From contig CABVAO010000015.1 in assembly GCA_902496335.1 (NCBI GenBank), positions 1 through 41,451 of the forward strand: a DNA stretch of 41,451 nucleotides, given 5' to 3'. The position numbers and the translations under genes are program-made. The stretch is from an uncultured Collinsella sp. (GTDB lineage Bacteria; Actinomycetota; Coriobacteriia; Coriobacteriales; Coriobacteriaceae). Below the pieces are notes generated by a model. That model worked only from the letters and a program-made list of their open reading frames with translations, searched no databases and was not told where the DNA came from. Positions 40,774-41,451 of this stretch are shown one piece after another; within the stretch, counting starts at the first letter, position 1; each line of letters starts with the position of its first letter.

Positions 40774-41178
40774 GTGGCAGGTATGTCGGAAGCAACTAGG
40801 ACTCGCACGCATGCGCCCGAGGTTAGACAGCGCGCCGTCGAGATCCTCCAAGAGGGGGTCGGTCATCGCGCTCTCGCCGCGGAGCTTGGCATTCCCCAGG
40901 CCACGGCTCGTCAGTGGGCCCGCGCGTATGCCGTGGGCGGTGCCGACGCCGTTCTCAATGCCGGTTCGCATCATCACACCTATTCGTACGACGTAAAGCT
41001 CGCTGTGGTTAAGGACCGTCTGGAAAACGGCTTGACGGTTCGCGAGGCCATGATCAAGCACAAGATTCCCAGCGAGTCTTCGGTCAAGGCTTGGTGCCGT
41101 CAGTACCGCGAGAGCGGTGAGTCCGCACTGGTCGATAAGCCGCGCGGTCGCAAGCCGCGCGTTAAAAAGGCGGAATAG
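40774..41178 (+). CDS. Helix-turn-helix protein, IS3-OrfA/transposase-like
   Basis: 134-residue basic protein with two HTH-like segments: PEVRQRAVEILQEGVGHRALAAELGIPQATARQWARAY (about 16-53) and LAVVKDRLENGLTVREAMIKHKIPSESSVKAWCRQYRESG (about 74-115), ending in RGRKPRVKKAE. The pattern is that of OrfA of IS3-type elements (HTH_23/28), but no OrfB follows: a terminator comes 12 nt after the stop, and no terminal inverted repeats were found. It may be a domesticated regulator. GTG 40774 is chosen because AAGG lies 7 nt ahead; ATG 40783 is the alternative. Confidence 0.75.
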   Translation: MAGMSEATRTRTHAPEVRQRAVEILQEGVGHRALAAELGIPQATARQWARAYAVGGADAVLNAGSHHHTYSYDVKLAVVKDRLENGLTVREAMIKHKIPSESSVKAWCRQYRESGESALVDKPRGRKPRVKKAE

Positions 41179-41190
41179 CGAACGGGATGG

Positions 41191-41213
41191 TGCGCCCACA
41201 GGGGCGCATTTTT
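41191..41213 (+). terminator. Terminator of the HTH gene
   Basis: TGCGCCC/GGGCGCA stem, 4-nt loop ACAG, then TTTTT. Confidence 0.88.
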
Positions 41214-41359
41214 CTTGCCGCCCCTCTACTCCAAAGCGGACAGACTCCTTGCCCCGTACGCCTAAAACTCCCCAGTTGACCGAAAACCCGCTGCCGCTAC
41301 TCATCAATTGAGCTATAACGTTAAACAATTGCAGCGTTTTTGCATGGGGGAGTGATGGT

Positions 41360-41451
41360 ATGACGCTACTGTATTTCCTTACCCTGTTTCCGCTGGTACC
41401 GGCGCTGGGCATGCTGCTCGCGCGCGGTGACCGCGCCCGCGATGCGGTGGG
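41360..41451 (+). CDS. Start of a membrane protein, cut by the window edge
   Basis: ATG at 41360 lies seven bases after GGGGGAG. The 30 visible residues begin MTLLYFLTLFPLVPALGMLL, a membrane segment followed by a basic ARGDRARDAV turn. This resembles the beginnings of NuoL/HyfB/EchA-type proton-translocating subunits of hydrogenase or complex I relatives, but 30 residues cannot settle it. The promoter may lie in 41290-41345, which has two CAATTG sites. Confidence 0.5.
   Translation, partial: MTLLYFLTLFPLVPALGMLLARGDRARDAV

Overview
The window is about 41.5 kb of GC-rich, densely coded bacterial chromosome. Gene content and style point to a gut Coriobacteriia actinobacterium, most likely Collinsella or a close relative. 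The signs are a very large sortase-anchored host-glycan hydrolase, an NfnAB electron-bifurcating transhydrogenase (anaerobe), a class B-type sortase, a three-cistron ECF transporter with a fused double ATPase, an actinobacterial-style initiator tRNA, and GC-rich intergenic space full of long palindromes. The genus is inferred from memory of such genomes; no search was run.

Layout. 1-7124: leader region and a 2143-residue GH31 glycosidase with FN3, discoidin/CBM32, dockerin-like, cohesin-like, Big2 and FIVAR modules and an IPNTG anchor; matching repeat elements lie on both sides. 7414-14639: purE, a class B-type sortase, a MoaE-like gene, a minus-strand CmpB-type membrane protein, then purF, purM and purN. 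14792-21150: an orphan PTS EIIA, a parvulin foldase, a YqeY protein, a polar amino-acid ABC transporter (ATPase, Tat-type lipoprotein, two permeases) and a cytidylate-kinase-like protein. 21277-27354 (minus strand): nfnB, nfnA, pth, prs, glmU. 27548-30802: ECF transporter T, fused A-A' and S genes. 30953-35177: exonuclease III (minus), sirtuin, fused folP-folK, and a divergent biotin-ligase-like protein. 35427-36623: an ATP-binding DUF4143 protein bracketed by palindromes. 36724-38156: coaX (minus), tRNA-fMet and a regular array of inverted repeats. 38304-41451: an enoate-reductase-type flavoenzyme, an AT-rich stretch, a transposase-like HTH protein, and the first codons of a membrane gene cut off by the window edge.

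How the genes work together. Nucleotide supply is prominent: prs makes PRPP, used by purF; purM, purN and purE serve the same pathway, and the folate protein FolP-FolK feeds the formyl-folate needed by PurN. GlmU makes UDP-GlcNAc for the wall to which the sortase could attach the GH31 enzyme. NfnAB and the enoate reductase fit anaerobic redox metabolism.

The most unusual content is non-coding. There are at least six sequence families of long inverted repeats. They include eight alternating 15-nt half-repeats set 25-26 nt apart (37860-38156), many hairpins sharing GGGACAG, leader-plus-hairpin elements flanking the GH31 gene, palindromes flanking the DUF4143 gene, and an inverted-repeat-bounded segment lying in frame inside the ECF ATPase gene.
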